NCBI GenBank assembly: GCA_903858115.1
Contig: CAIOHR010000055.1
Location: 1-64,000, forward strand
Direction of reading: 5' to 3'
Source: an uncultured Pirellula sp.
GTDB lineage: Bacteria > Planctomycetota > Planctomycetia > Pirellulales > Pirellulaceae
DNA: 64,000 nucleotides
Below are positions 25,366 through 33,540 of the stretch, in pieces (within the stretch, counting starts at the first letter, position 1; each line of letters starts with the position of its first letter). Under the pieces are notes generated by a model. That model had not been told where the DNA came from. It searched no databases and saw only the letters and a list, made by a program, of their open reading frames with translations. Position numbers and translations under genes: made by a program.

Positions 25366-27198
25366 ATGAAGTTTCGCCCAGTGTATGCACTTGGGCTGGC
25401 CGCAACCATTTTAGGGGCCAGTAACGTTTTCGCTGATTGTGGATGTGGCAGCACTGCTGCTGTTGCAGCTAGCAGCGCTTGCGGAGGATGTGGTAGTGCC
25501 GTGATGGCTGCCGCTGCTTCGTCGGCATGCGGGTCGCAAGTAACATACGTTGAGAAGACTGTGATGGTCCCGACACAAGTTACCGAAATGCGAACCGTCA
25601 CAAAGAATCTTTCCCGCATGGAAACGAAGACGGAAGAGTATACCGTCATCAACAAGGTTCCACGCAAAGAGACAAAGACTGAGACTTACACCGAAGTCAA
25701 GCAAGTTCCTCGCAAGGAAACCAAGACTCGCGAAGTAACGGTTCACACTCCAGTACAAAAGACCCGAACTGAGTCCTACAAAGTTATGACCCCTGTCACC
25801 AAGACAGAAGTCAAGACGATGCAAGTCCCCGTTTGCAAGACCGTTCAAGAGCAAGTTCCGGTTACAGTGAACAAGGTTGTTCACGATTCCAAAGAGGAAA
25901 CTTACACGGTTCAAGTTCCGAAGCATGTAACCGAAGATCAGACCTACACGGTTCATACACCTGTTTATACGGACGAAGTGCAAACTTACACCGTCAACGT
26001 TTGTAAAACGGTTCAAGAACAAGTTCCTTACACAGTGAAGGTTCCCGTCTACACAGACGAAGTCGTAAGCTACAACGTTCAGGTTCCAACGACAGTCCAA
26101 GTCGAACAAACCTACACAGTGAAGGTTCCATACACCGAAACAAAGACCGGCACTCGTCAAGTTTGCAAGATGGTTCCAGTCACAACGATGAAGACTGTCA
26201 CCAAGGATTGCGGTTCGTATCAAACCGTCATGGAAGAAGTTCCAGTGGTAGGTGGATGCGCTCCAGCGTCTTCTTCTTGTGGTTGCGGATGTGCTGCACC
26301 AGTAGCAGCTCCAGCTTGTGGTTGTGCCGCTCCAGCTGCGTCGCCATGTGCAACAGCACCGGCTCCAGCAACTCGAACCGTTTGCAAGAAGGTTTGGGTT
26401 CCAAATGTTGTCACTCAAGAAGTTCCTGTGACGACCATGCAACGACACATGTCAGAAGAAGCCTACACTTACAACGTCACTCTTTACCGAGACGAAGTGA
26501 AGACTCGAATGGTTCCAAAGACCACTTGGTCCACAGAAGCCAAGACGAAGACAGTTCGAAAGTGCAGCATGGCGACAGAGACCAAAATGCGGACTGTCAA
26601 TAAATCCGTTATGGTTCCTGAAACCAAGACCCGTACCGTCAAGAAGTGCGCCATGGTCGCAGAAACCAAGACACGTCCTGTAACGAGGACTGTTATGGAA
26701 ACACAGACAAAGACACGAACCGTTCAAGTCCCACGGACGGTTCAAGAGACAGTTATGCAAACTGTAAGCAAGCAAGTTACAGAAATGCAAACTCGCGAAT
26801 ACACTGTTTCTAAGGTGGAGTGCGTAACCGAGACCAAAACTCGTGACGTAAAATACACGGAAATGGTTCCTTCGACCAAAACTGAATCCTACGAAGTGAC
26901 CGTTATGGACACTGTGAAGGAAGACAAGACTCGTTCCTACGATGTCACTGTTTACGATGACGTCAAGGAAACCAAAACACGAACATTAAACGTTTGTGTT
27001 CCTTACACTGTAAAGGAAGAAGTTCCCGTTACGGTTTGCAAGATGGTCCCAACGACCGTTTCTGTTCCTGTAGTTTCAGGAGCTGCAGTAGTTTCAGGAG
27101 CTGCTGCTTCTGCTTGTGGCGGAGCGACAGCTGGTAGCGGCGCAGGTTGCGGTTGTGCAGCACCTGCTCCAGCAGCGAGCGGTTGCGGTTGCAAGTAG
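25366..27198 (+). CDS. YTV-repeat, cysteine-rich cell wall protein
   Basis: 610 residues from ATG 25366, preceded by GAGGAGA (25355-25360 area) and followed by a signal peptide (ALGLAATILGASNVFA). The mature protein is mostly repeats of about 16-20 residues built on E-T-K-T-x-x-Y-T-V or V-Q-V-P-x-T-V, rich in Thr, Val, Lys and Glu, twenty or more units in two blocks. Cys/Gly/Ala modules (CGCG, CGGCG) lie at the N terminus, between the blocks (about residues 297-335) and at the C terminus (ends GCGCK). This matches the planctomycete YTV family (PF07639), reported in the proteinaceous wall of Rhodopirellula baltica, where disulfides likely cross-link it. A good ribosome binding site, a long leader and a strong terminator suggest high expression as a single gene. 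Confidence 0.88.
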   Translation: MKFRPVYALGLAATILGASNVFADCGCGSTAAVAASSACGGCGSAVMAAAASSACGSQVTYVEKTVMVPTQVTEMRTVTKNLSRMETKTEEYTVINKVPRKETKTETYTEVKQVPRKETKTREVTVHTPVQKTRTESYKVMTPVTKTEVKTMQVPVCKTVQEQVPVTVNKVVHDSKEETYTVQVPKHVTEDQTYTVHTPVYTDEVQTYTVNVCKTVQEQVPYTVKVPVYTDEVVSYNVQVPTTVQVEQTYTVKVPYTETKTGTRQVCKMVPVTTMKTVTKDCGSYQTVMEEVPVVGGCAPASSSCGCGCAAPVAAPACGCAAPAASPCATAPAPATRTVCKKVWVPNVVTQEVPVTTMQRHMSEEAYTYNVTLYRDEVKTRMVPKTTWSTEAKTKTVRKCSMATETKMRTVNKSVMVPETKTRTVKKCAMVAETKTRPVTRTVMETQTKTRTVQVPRTVQETVMQTVSKQVTEMQTREYTVSKVECVTETKTRDVKYTEMVPSTKTESYEVTVMDTVKEDKTRSYDVTVYDDVKETKTRTLNVCVPYTVKEEVPVTVCKMVPTTVSVPVVSGAAVVSGAAASACGGATAGSGAGCGCAAPAPAASGCGCK

Positions 27199-27245
27199 TG
27201 TTAGGTTGAAACTATTGGTCGATTTGGCCTGTAGAAAGTTTGGAA

Positions 27246-27284
27246 ACGGCCCGCGTTTGAGGAATCATTCGCGGGCCGTTTTTC
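27246..27284 (+). terminator. Strong rho-independent terminator
   Basis: Arms ACGGCCCGCG (27246-27255) and CGCGGGCCGT (27270-27279) are perfect, followed by TTTTTCTTTT. It ends the YTV gene transcript. Confidence 0.93.
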
Positions 27285-27441
27285 TTTTGCTATTCTCCGC
27301 TACAATACCTCACTTCATTCCCAAGGAACCTCGGTTCCCACATTCGGCATGTAAACCGTCGTCGGTTTAAGGTTGCCGAATAGTCCATTGAATCTTTGGG
27401 TTTGGATTTACAGAATCAATTCACTTTTTGACTTCATTGAC

Positions 27442-30162
27442 ATGTCTTCTTCCCAACGATTGACCGATCCATTTGGTGCCCGAAGTTCGTTCCAAGCGCC
27501 TCAAGGAGAGATGGGTATCTACCGCCTTAGTCAGTTAGAAAAATCAGGGGTAGCCAAGGTCACGCATCTGCCGTTCTCCATCCGTATTTTGTTGGAAGCG
27601 GTTCTACGCAATTGCGATGGGTACCAGGTTTCGGAAGACGATGTCAAGAATTTGGCAAATTGGAATGCCGCTAAGCCAGCCGAGCTGGAAGTTCCCTTCA
27701 AACCGGCCCGCGTGGTTTTGCAAGACTTTACCGGTGTTCCTGCCGTAGTAGATCTTGCGGCCATGCGAGATGGAATGAAGGCATTGGGGGGCGATCCCAA
27801 AAAGATCAATCCATTGATTCCTGTCGATTTGGTCATCGATCACTCCGTTCAAGTGGACTACTTCGGATCGGCAGATTCTCTCTCGAAAAATGTCGAGGTG
27901 GAATTTGAAAGAAACAAAGAACGCTACGAATTTCTGCGATGGGGCCAGCAGGCGTTTGACAACTTCCGTGTTGTTCCACCAAACACAGGGATTGTTCACC
28001 AAGTGAATCTAGAGTTTCTTGCGAAAGCGGTTTTCCAAGGAAAAGACTTCAAAGGTGCTGTTGCTTATCCCGACAGTTTGGTAGGAACAGATTCTCATAC
28101 CACGATGATCAACGGACTTGGGGTTCTCGGTTGGGGTGTTGGCGGAATTGAAGCCGAAGCCACAATGCTAGGCCAGCCACTCTACATGCTCATGCCTGAG
28201 GTGGTCGGTATGAAGCTTGTTGGGGAACTCGCTCCTGGAGCAACCGCCACGGACTTGGTGCTTCGTGTAACAGAGATCCTTCGAAAGGAAGGGGTCGTAA
28301 ACAAGTTTGTCGAGTTCTTCGGCGACGGAGTTTCACGCATGACACTTGCCGACCGAGCCACGATTGCCAACATGGCCCCAGAGTACGGCGCCACCATGGG
28401 GTTTTTCCCTGTAGACGATGAAACGCTTCGATTCATGAAGCGAACTGGTCGGACAAACGATGAAGTCGCACTGGTAGAGCGATACTGCAAAGAACAAGGA
28501 TTGTTTCGGTTAGATGGGGCTGCAGACCTCACCTACACCAAAGTCTTGACTCTCGATCTTTCGTCGGTGGAGCCTTCGCTGGCTGGGCCGAAGCGGCCGC
28601 AGGACCGAGTAGCTTTGAAGACCCTGAAGGCATCTTTCTCCAAGGCGCTTTCGGCCCCGATCGCTGAACGCGGGTTTGGGTTAACCACCGAACAAAGAGG
28701 TTCGAAGAGCACAGTGCTGGACAATGGCCATAGTACTGAAATCACTCACGGTTCAGTTGTGATTGCTGCGATCACTTCCTGCACCAATACGAGCAATCCT
28801 TCGGTAATGCTTGGGGCTGGCCTGCTGGCAAAGAAAGCTGTGGCGCGGGGCCTCAAGGTGAAGTCGTTTGTAAAGACCAGTCTTGCACCTGGTTCGAGAG
28901 TTGTTACCGATTATTTGACGGATGCAGGCGTACTAGAACCGCTGGAGCAACTCGGTTTCCATGTTGTAGGTTACGGCTGCACCACGTGTATCGGGAACAG
29001 TGGTCCGCTTCCTGAACCGGTTTCGAATGCAATTACTGCGGGCAATTTGGTCGCTGCTGCCGTTTTGAGTGGTAATCGAAACTTTGAGGGGCGAGTCAAT
29101 CCGCACACACGCGCGAACTACCTAGCGAGTCCCGCATTGGTTGTTGCGTACGCGATTGCAGGGACTGTAGATATCGATTTCGAGTCGGAGCCGATTGGAC
29201 ACGATGATGCGGGGAAGCCAGTATTCTTCCATGAAATCTGGCCATCGCACGAAGAGATATTGGCAAACGTGGAGCAATCCGTCCAACCGGGAATGTTTAT
29301 CAAACAGTACTCCGGAGCCTTCACTTCCAACGAAACATGGAATGCGATCCCCATTACGCCGGGCGAGCTTTTTCAATGGGATACAAAGAGCACGTACATC
29401 CAGCGGCCACCATTCCTGGAAGGAATCACCCAAGGCGATTGTTCCATCAAGCCTATCACCGGTGCCCGTGTGCTCGCCGTACTTGGCGATTCTGTAACGA
29501 CTGACCACATTTCGCCAGCAGGCTCGATTGCAAAAGACGGCCCAGCGGGGCGGTTCCTGGTCGAGAACGGAGTGCATCCGAGAGATTTCAATAGTTATGG
29601 TGCTCGACGAGGCAACGATCGCGTCATGGTGCGTGGCACTTTTGCGAACATTCGCATTCGAAACGCGATGACACCAGGTGTTGAAGGCGGCGTGACTCGC
29701 TATTTGCCAACCGGTGAGCAAATGAGCATCTACGATGCCTCCATGAAGTATCAATCAACGAACACTCCTCTGATTATTCTGGCGGGCACAGAATATGGCA
29801 CTGGTTCTTCTCGTGATTGGGCTGCCAAAGGCACGTTGCAACTGGGCATCAAAGCAGTGATTGCATCGAGCTACGAACGAATCCACCGGAGCAATCTAGT
29901 GGGCATGGGAGTATTGCCTTTGCAGTTCTTGGATGGGCAGACCGCACAGAGTCTTGGGCTTACCGGCGAGGAAGTATTCGATATCCCATCATTGAGCGAT
30001 GATCTGCAACCTCGAAGCAAAGTGACTGTAAAGGCAACGTCGGCATCTGGCTCGAGCAAATCCTTTGAGGCATTGGTTAGGATCGATACCCCTGTGGAAA
30101 TCGATTACTACCGAAACGGCGGAATTCTTCCTACGGTGCTGCGAAAACTAGCTCAAGAATAG
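27442..30162 (+). CDS. acnA: Aconitate hydratase (AcnA type)
   Basis: TCA-cycle enzyme interconverting citrate and isocitrate with a [4Fe-4S] cluster. 906 residues from the ATG of [11 protein letters not shown] at 27442 (an upstream in-frame start at 27373 adds a non-conserved leader). Cluster cysteines are visible: [20 protein letters not shown] for the first and [14 protein letters not shown] for the C-x2-C pair. Other family blocks: [47 protein letters not shown] and [14 protein letters not shown] with the substrate-binding Ser/Arg of the swivel domain. Length matches bacterial AcnA/IRP-like enzymes, which as apoproteins can also bind mRNA. corA starts 18 bases downstream. Confidence 0.97.
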   Translation: MSSSQRLTDPFGARSSFQAPQGEMGIYRLSQLEKSGVAKVTHLPFSIRILLEAVLRNCDGYQVSEDDVKNLANWNAAKPAELEVPFKPARVVLQDFTGVPAVVDLAAMRDGMKALGGDPKKINPLIPVDLVIDHSVQVDYFGSADSLSKNVEVEFERNKERYEFLRWGQQAFDNFRVVPPNTGIVHQVNLEFLAKAVFQGKDFKGAVAYPDSLVGTDSHTTMINGLGVLGWGVGGIEAEATMLGQPLYMLMPEVVGMKLVGELAPGATATDLVLRVTEILRKEGVVNKFVEFFGDGVSRMTLADRATIANMAPEYGATMGFFPVDDETLRFMKRTGRTNDEVALVERYCKEQGLFRLDGAADLTYTKVLTLDLSSVEPSLAGPKRPQDRVALKTLKASFSKALSAPIAERGFGLTTEQRGSKSTVLDNGHSTEITHGSVVIAAITSCTNTSNPSVMLGAGLLAKKAVARGLKVKSFVKTSLAPGSRVVTDYLTDAGVLEPLEQLGFHVVGYGCTTCIGNSGPLPEPVSNAITAGNLVAAAVLSGNRNFEGRVNPHTRANYLASPALVVAYAIAGTVDIDFESEPIGHDDAGKPVFFHEIWPSHEEILANVEQSVQPGMFIKQYSGAFTSNETWNAIPITPGELFQWDTKSTYIQRPPFLEGITQGDCSIKPITGARVLAVLGDSVTTDHISPAGSIAKDGPAGRFLVENGVHPRDFNSYGARRGNDRVMVRGTFANIRIRNAMTPGVEGGVTRYLPTGEQMSIYDASMKYQSTNTPLIILAGTEYGTGSSRDWAAKGTLQLGIKAVIASSYERIHRSNLVGMGVLPLQFLDGQTAQSLGLTGEEVFDIPSLSDDLQPRSKVTVKATSASGSSKSFEALVRIDTPVEIDYYRNGGILPTVLRKLAQE

Positions 30163-30180
30163 TTTGGAACTTCGAACTCC

Positions 30181-31269
30181 ATGAGAAAAACCAGGAGCCG
30201 CCGTAAAAGCCAGAGTCTCGGCAAACGTCGATCTGCTCCCGGTGCGGCTCCTGGCGTCATTGTTGTAGATCCTAGCGCGGAGTCTACTGACATTCGAGTC
30301 ATGGCCTTTGGAGCCGGCGAAGTTCACGAACAGTCCCTAACGAGATTCGAAGACTTTGTTCCATTGAGGAAGTCCTATAGGACCATTTGGGTCGACGTGA
30401 CGGGGCTGGGGTCTGAAGAGAAACTGCGCAAGCTTTCGGAATTGCTCCATCTACATCCGCTAGCGATGGAAGATGTGGTCAACGTTCATCAACGCTCGAA
30501 GGTGGACGACTTCGTCGACCATCTGTTCGTCGTCGCTCGAATGATCGACAACGCGGATTCCTTTCAAACCGAGCAGTTATCGTTTTTCTTGCTTCCAGGC
30601 GTTCTGATCTCATTTCAAGAGAGGCCTGGCGACTGTTGGGAGCCTTTGCGTCAGCGCATTCGGACCCGCCGTGGCAAGGTCTGCGAATCCGGACCAGATC
30701 ATTTATTGTACGCGTTGCTAGACGCCGTGATCGATAGCTACTTTCCTGCTATGGAAAAAATTTCCGATGCAGTGGATCTCGTGGAAATCGAGATAACGGA
30801 ACAGATTGAGCCTTCCCAGTTGATGAAGATCCACGATCTGCGAGGTCAGCTGCTGGCGCTTCGCCGGTCGTTGAGGCCTCATCGAGAAATGATCAACGAG
30901 TTAGTACGCGATTCGTTGCCCATTATTCAACCTGAGACACGAGTCCACTTGCGAGATTGTTACGATCACGTCGTTCAGCTGATCGATTCTGTCGACACCT
31001 ATCGTGAATTGACATCGGACCTGCGTGACTACTACATGTCAACAGTCAGCAATAGCATGAACGAAATCATGAAGGTGTTGACGATCATTTCGACGATCTT
31101 CATTCCATTGTCCTTTGTTGCGGGAGTCTATGGAATGAACTTTAGCGATCATTCTCCTTTGAACATGCCTGAGCTGAAGTGGTACTATGGGTATCCATTT
31201 GCCCTTGGAATTATGGCCACCATGGCCATAGGACTTCTCATCTACTTCCGAAAACGCAAATGGTTTTAG
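30181..31269 (+). CDS. corA: CorA magnesium/cobalt transporter
   Basis: 362-residue CorA protein. The N-terminal two thirds are the cytoplasmic alpha/beta and long-helix domain (HPLAMEDVVNVHQRSKVDDF near residue 95 is typical). The two C-terminal transmembrane helices are visible (IISTIFIPLSFVAGVYGMNF and FALGIMATMAIGLLIYF), with the pore signature G-M-N in YGMNFSDHSPLNMPEL and a basic end RKRKWF. It starts 18 bases after acnA, so the two are probably cotranscribed. The Lys/Arg-rich first 20 residues are an extension of no known role. Confidence 0.95.
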   Translation: MRKTRSRRKSQSLGKRRSAPGAAPGVIVVDPSAESTDIRVMAFGAGEVHEQSLTRFEDFVPLRKSYRTIWVDVTGLGSEEKLRKLSELLHLHPLAMEDVVNVHQRSKVDDFVDHLFVVARMIDNADSFQTEQLSFFLLPGVLISFQERPGDCWEPLRQRIRTRRGKVCESGPDHLLYALLDAVIDSYFPAMEKISDAVDLVEIEITEQIEPSQLMKIHDLRGQLLALRRSLRPHREMINELVRDSLPIIQPETRVHLRDCYDHVVQLIDSVDTYRELTSDLRDYYMSTVSNSMNEIMKVLTIISTIFIPLSFVAGVYGMNFSDHSPLNMPELKWYYGYPFALGIMATMAIGLLIYFRKRKWF

Positions 31270-31320
31270 CTGTTCATCCTATGACCAATGCATCCACGAT
31301 TCAATTGTCTAGAATCTCGA

Positions 31321-33393
31321 TCAGGCGGCGTTCTTGGAGCGATACGAGATTGTCGTTGATTCGCTGTCGTGCTGCTGCGTTGACTGTAATTCGGACGACC
31401 GACTGGACGAGAGAGCGCGTTTGACCCTTCGAAGCCATTCTTGCTTGACTATCCCGTGCTTGTTCGGCATGGTCTTCACAGACATCTTCAACTGGATACT
31501 CGGGGAACCGAGACTATCCAACATAGGAGGCGTGGGCGTCTCCAAAAGTAGCTTACCTATGACGGGATCGACCTTGAGTTCTAGGGCGACGGCGACGAGT
31601 ATTGTCTCAATCTTTTCGAAATCGTCTTGCTGACCGATGCCCACTTCGATGGTAGCTCGCGACCATCCGTGCGTCTCATTGCTAACGCTGTTGATTGTGC
31701 CATTAGGAACAAAGTGGACGACGCCACTACTGTCACGGAGTACCGTCATTCTCAAAGTGATTCTCTCAACTTGGCCAACGAGTCCACCAATTCGGACGGT
31801 GTCGTTGAGCATGTATTGGTTCTCAAGCAGCATCACGAAACCGTAGAAGTAATCTTTGATGAGGTTTTGGGCTCCGAAAGCGACTGCCAAACCGACGACA
31901 GCAACTCCACCCATAAGGACCGTGATGTTTGCCCCCAGTTCCTCAAGGATCATCAGGAATCCAGTGATAAAGATGCCAACGGTGGCAGCGTTCTGAAAAA
32001 CACCAACGAGCGTTTTGGCTCGATTCTCTCGTTCCGCTTTCGAGCCACGACCTGCACTTTTGGATACGAGTTGGATGGAACGGTAAGCAAACAACGAAGC
32101 GAACCGATTCAAGACGAACATTCCCACCACAATGAGAAGCAATCGTGGTCCATGAATCACGACCCATTGGAGAATGTTTCGTATCGTGTAGGGATTCTTC
32201 AAGCTTTCGACAAGTTCCTCGGCTTCCTGTGCTTCTCTACTTTTGCGAGCCGCTTCGTGGAGCGCGACGATGTGCTCCGATTGAAGGTCACTCAGTTCTG
32301 CGCGATGGTCGCTCAGGCGTTCGTTGATCTGCGTTACGTCGGAACGAGATTGGATCAATCGTTGATTCGCGTCGGAGATTGCCTTTTTTAGTTCTTGTAT
32401 TTCCTGTGCGTCTGCTCCTTCTGCCTCGCGTTTCGATAGTTCACTTGACAGCTCATGCTGAGCCGATGCGGCCAGATCGACTTTCTTCTTGGCGGTAGTG
32501 ATTTCCTTTTGTTCTTGATGGATGAGTTGTTGCAGATCTTTAAGGCGAGCTTCCAGGGACTGCGTTTCCTGTTGCGCTTCTTCGGCTGCGGTTTCTTTCA
32601 GGTCGGCTTCTTTTTCAGCCTCCATTAACTCTTCATCGACAGCCTCGGATTCATCTTCGCTACTCCCCTTCTTTTCGTCTTCTTCCGCAGTGGAGTCTTT
32701 ACTCGAACTTTTATTGTCTTCATGGGTTTCGAGATCTCTTTTCCTCTCCTCGCTCTCATCATTCTCCTTATCATTGCCATCCTTGCTCGACGATTTGGAT
32801 GACTGTTTTTCGTCTGCTGGTAGATCTTCCGTCAACACGAGCAGTGCTTGTTCATCGCGTTCGATCTTGCTCGAGAGGGTCACTCTTTGTTCTTTGGTGG
32901 TCTTTCGATCCTCGATTGCCAATTCGAAACGATCTTTGGCTAACGTCCAGCGTTTCTCAATCGAGCGTAGTTCGTCTTGGAGACTTTCAATGGCATCTGG
33001 TTCGAGAGGTAACGCGATTGCAGACTCGATCTGTTCAGCGAGCAAATCGCGCGCTTCATCGAGGCTACGAAACTCTTTCTCAGCCGTCGCGTACTCACCG
33101 TTCGGATCGTCCAACTCTTTTTCTAATGTCTGCAATTGCGAGCGATCATTCTCGATCGATTCTTTCAGTTCCGCGATTTGTTCTGCTTCCGATTCACCAT
33201 CCTTCGGTGCCCCTTCAACAGAATCAGATTCGGAGGATGTCGTTTCCTGAACCCGTTCAGGGGAGCCGGATTCGGAACTCGCGACGATTGGTCCGTCTGT
33301 CGTCCTGGAAACGACAGCGATTGCGAAGCAACATCGAGGCGCGAAGAAACAAAACGTAACCAGCATAGCCAAGAGGAGCGTTTTTCGCGACAT
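31321..33393 (-). CDS. MscS-family mechanosensitive channel with long charged coiled-coil N-terminus
   Basis: About 690 residues. The start is taken at ATG 33393 (MSRKTLLLAMLVTFCFFAPR) because AAGGA lies 9 bases upstream; ATG 33399 is too close to it. After the signal peptide comes an extremely Glu/Lys/Asp/Ser-rich coiled coil (about 45-390), with two stretches of mixed Ser/Lys/Asp/Glu low complexity. Membrane segments begin near residue 405 (WVVIHGPRLLLIVVGMFVLN). The MscS core follows: MGGVAVVGLAVAFGAQNLIK (pore helix, about 490), FVMLLENQYMLNDTVRIGGL, and the beta domain with VVHFVPNGTINSVSNETHGW. Likely an osmotic safety valve with a periplasmic sensor region. It converges on corA with a 51-base gap. 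Confidence 0.88.
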   Translation of the reverse strand: MSRKTLLLAMLVTFCFFAPRCCFAIAVVSRTTDGPIVASSESGSPERVQETTSSESDSVEGAPKDGESEAEQIAELKESIENDRSQLQTLEKELDDPNGEYATAEKEFRSLDEARDLLAEQIESAIALPLEPDAIESLQDELRSIEKRWTLAKDRFELAIEDRKTTKEQRVTLSSKIERDEQALLVLTEDLPADEKQSSKSSSKDGNDKENDESEERKRDLETHEDNKSSSKDSTAEEDEKKGSSEDESEAVDEELMEAEKEADLKETAAEEAQQETQSLEARLKDLQQLIHQEQKEITTAKKKVDLAASAQHELSSELSKREAEGADAQEIQELKKAISDANQRLIQSRSDVTQINERLSDHRAELSDLQSEHIVALHEAARKSREAQEAEELVESLKNPYTIRNILQWVVIHGPRLLLIVVGMFVLNRFASLFAYRSIQLVSKSAGRGSKAERENRAKTLVGVFQNAATVGIFITGFLMILEELGANITVLMGGVAVVGLAVAFGAQNLIKDYFYGFVMLLENQYMLNDTVRIGGLVGQVERITLRMTVLRDSSGVVHFVPNGTINSVSNETHGWSRATIEVGIGQQDDFEKIETILVAVALELKVDPVIGKLLLETPTPPMLDSLGSPSIQLKMSVKTMPNKHGIVKQEWLRRVKRALSSSRSSELQSTQQHDSESTTISYRSKNAA

Positions 33394-33540
33394 GATCATT
33401 CATCCTTGAGATTCAATGCTGCCGATCCATGGCAGTTGAGTTTTAGCACGCGTTGTATCCTACAAAGGTACGAACCCTCGTGCTATCCGAACCAGGAAGT
33501 TATTCTTGCTGCCAATGATGGCATTTGGCCACGTTTCAGT

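Noticed and set aside
25411..26448. 345-residue reverse-strand open frame inside the YTV gene
   Set aside because: It mirrors the periodic codon use of the repeat gene on the other strand; composition (Asn/Leu/His/Cys-rich periodic) is that of a shadow, with no start signal.
31627..33359. Forward-strand open frames of 254, 242 (serine-rich) and 186 residues within the MscS gene
   Set aside because: They are antisense to the Glu/Lys/Asp-rich coiled coil, which automatically gives Ser/Leu/Phe-rich frames without stops. No family features.
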